In this document: positions 63,911 to 64,000 of the stretch, in pieces | Numbering within the stretch: position 1 is the stretch's first letter | Layout of the letters: each line of letters begins with the position of its first letter | Notes under the pieces: model-generated | Database searches by the model: none | Seen by the model: the letters and a program-made list of their open reading frames with translations, nothing else | What the model was told of the DNA's origin: nothing | Assembly (NCBI RefSeq): GCF_001939065.1 | Contig: NZ_MPSZ01000009.1 | Coordinates: forward strand, 1 to 64,000 | Direction of reading: 5' to 3' | From: Exiguobacterium indicum HHS 31 | Lineage (GTDB): Bacteria > Bacillota > Bacilli > Exiguobacteriales > Exiguobacteriaceae | DNA: 64,000 nt | Made by a program: the position numbers and the translations under genes

Positions 63911-64000
63911 TCATCGGCGAGAGTTCAAGATTCTCCTTGAACAAGAGTCAAGAAATCAACTCTTATATAAATTTTTTTAAAGAAAAAAGAGTAAACTATA

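Overview
The window looks like about 64 kb of a mosaic plasmid, or plasmid-like accessory region, from a low-GC Gram-positive bacterium (Bacillota, Bacillales). Signs of this are strong GGAGG-type ribosome binding sites, frequent GTG/TTG starts, a cadCA operon whose regulator has the Cys7/11/58/60 pattern of staphylococcal CadC, a two-part SigO/RsoA-type sigma factor, a YtrA-type GntR/ABC operon and two Bacillus-type parS sites. Exiguobacterium is my best guess for the host, but the sequence alone does not prove it.

Layout. (1) 0-12.9 kb is a copper/metal and envelope block: a RadC-family protein, a CopB-type P-type ATPase with a CsoR-like operator and a decayed csoR, a PCYCGCG lipoprotein, an orphan OmpR-type regulator, a Cys-rich four-helix copper-binding protein, a multicopper oxidase, a YdhK-type lipoprotein, a complete two-component system, an ATP-grasp-like protein, CcdA and an SH3/M23 peptidase. 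(2) 13.0-16.6 kb is a Tn3-family remnant (broken resolvase, cadC, cadA, one 38-bp terminal repeat) that cut a second metal ATPase gene in half. (3) 17.6-23.3 kb holds a CopD-like membrane protein, a RelBE-type toxin-antitoxin pair, an HNH protein, a small lipoprotein and a chemoreceptor. (4) 23.3-36.5 kb is AT-rich and carries three copies of one IS3-family element (two ruined, one recent but frameshifted). Between them lie a subtilisin / split-sigma / YvrJ / glutaredoxin operon, a phospholipase A2-like protein with a partner, and a secreted peptide gene followed by an ABC exporter. (5) 36.5-43.5 kb holds decayed sugar genes and then a probable defence block: an Abi_2 protein with a short promoter-hairpin-terminator RNA just upstream, and a DUF1643 / HNH / PD-(D/E)XK-like cassette flanked by inverted copies of a recurring palindromic site. 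(6) 43.7-51.8 kb is the plasmid backbone: a coiled-coil protein, a four-gene double ParA operon, a winged-helix protein, nine iterons and a large probable replication initiator. (7) 51.9-57.4 kb is a string of small genes punctuated by four nearly identical perfect palindromes. (8) 57.9-63.5 kb has a GntR/ABC operon and then a TPP riboswitch that controls an SDR and an NtaA/SnaA-type flavin monooxygenase. The window ends in another IS3 relic.

How it works together. The first 19 kb is best read as a metal-survival island: copper export, oxidation and sequestration plus cadmium/zinc export. The middle is a colonisation, competition and defence area. The 44-52 kb block replicates and segregates the molecule. 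The most unusual signals are the Abi_2-associated small RNA, the two families of repeated palindromes that border gene cassettes, the host-type parS pair on either side of the replication region, and the split sigma factor operon downstream of a subtilisin.
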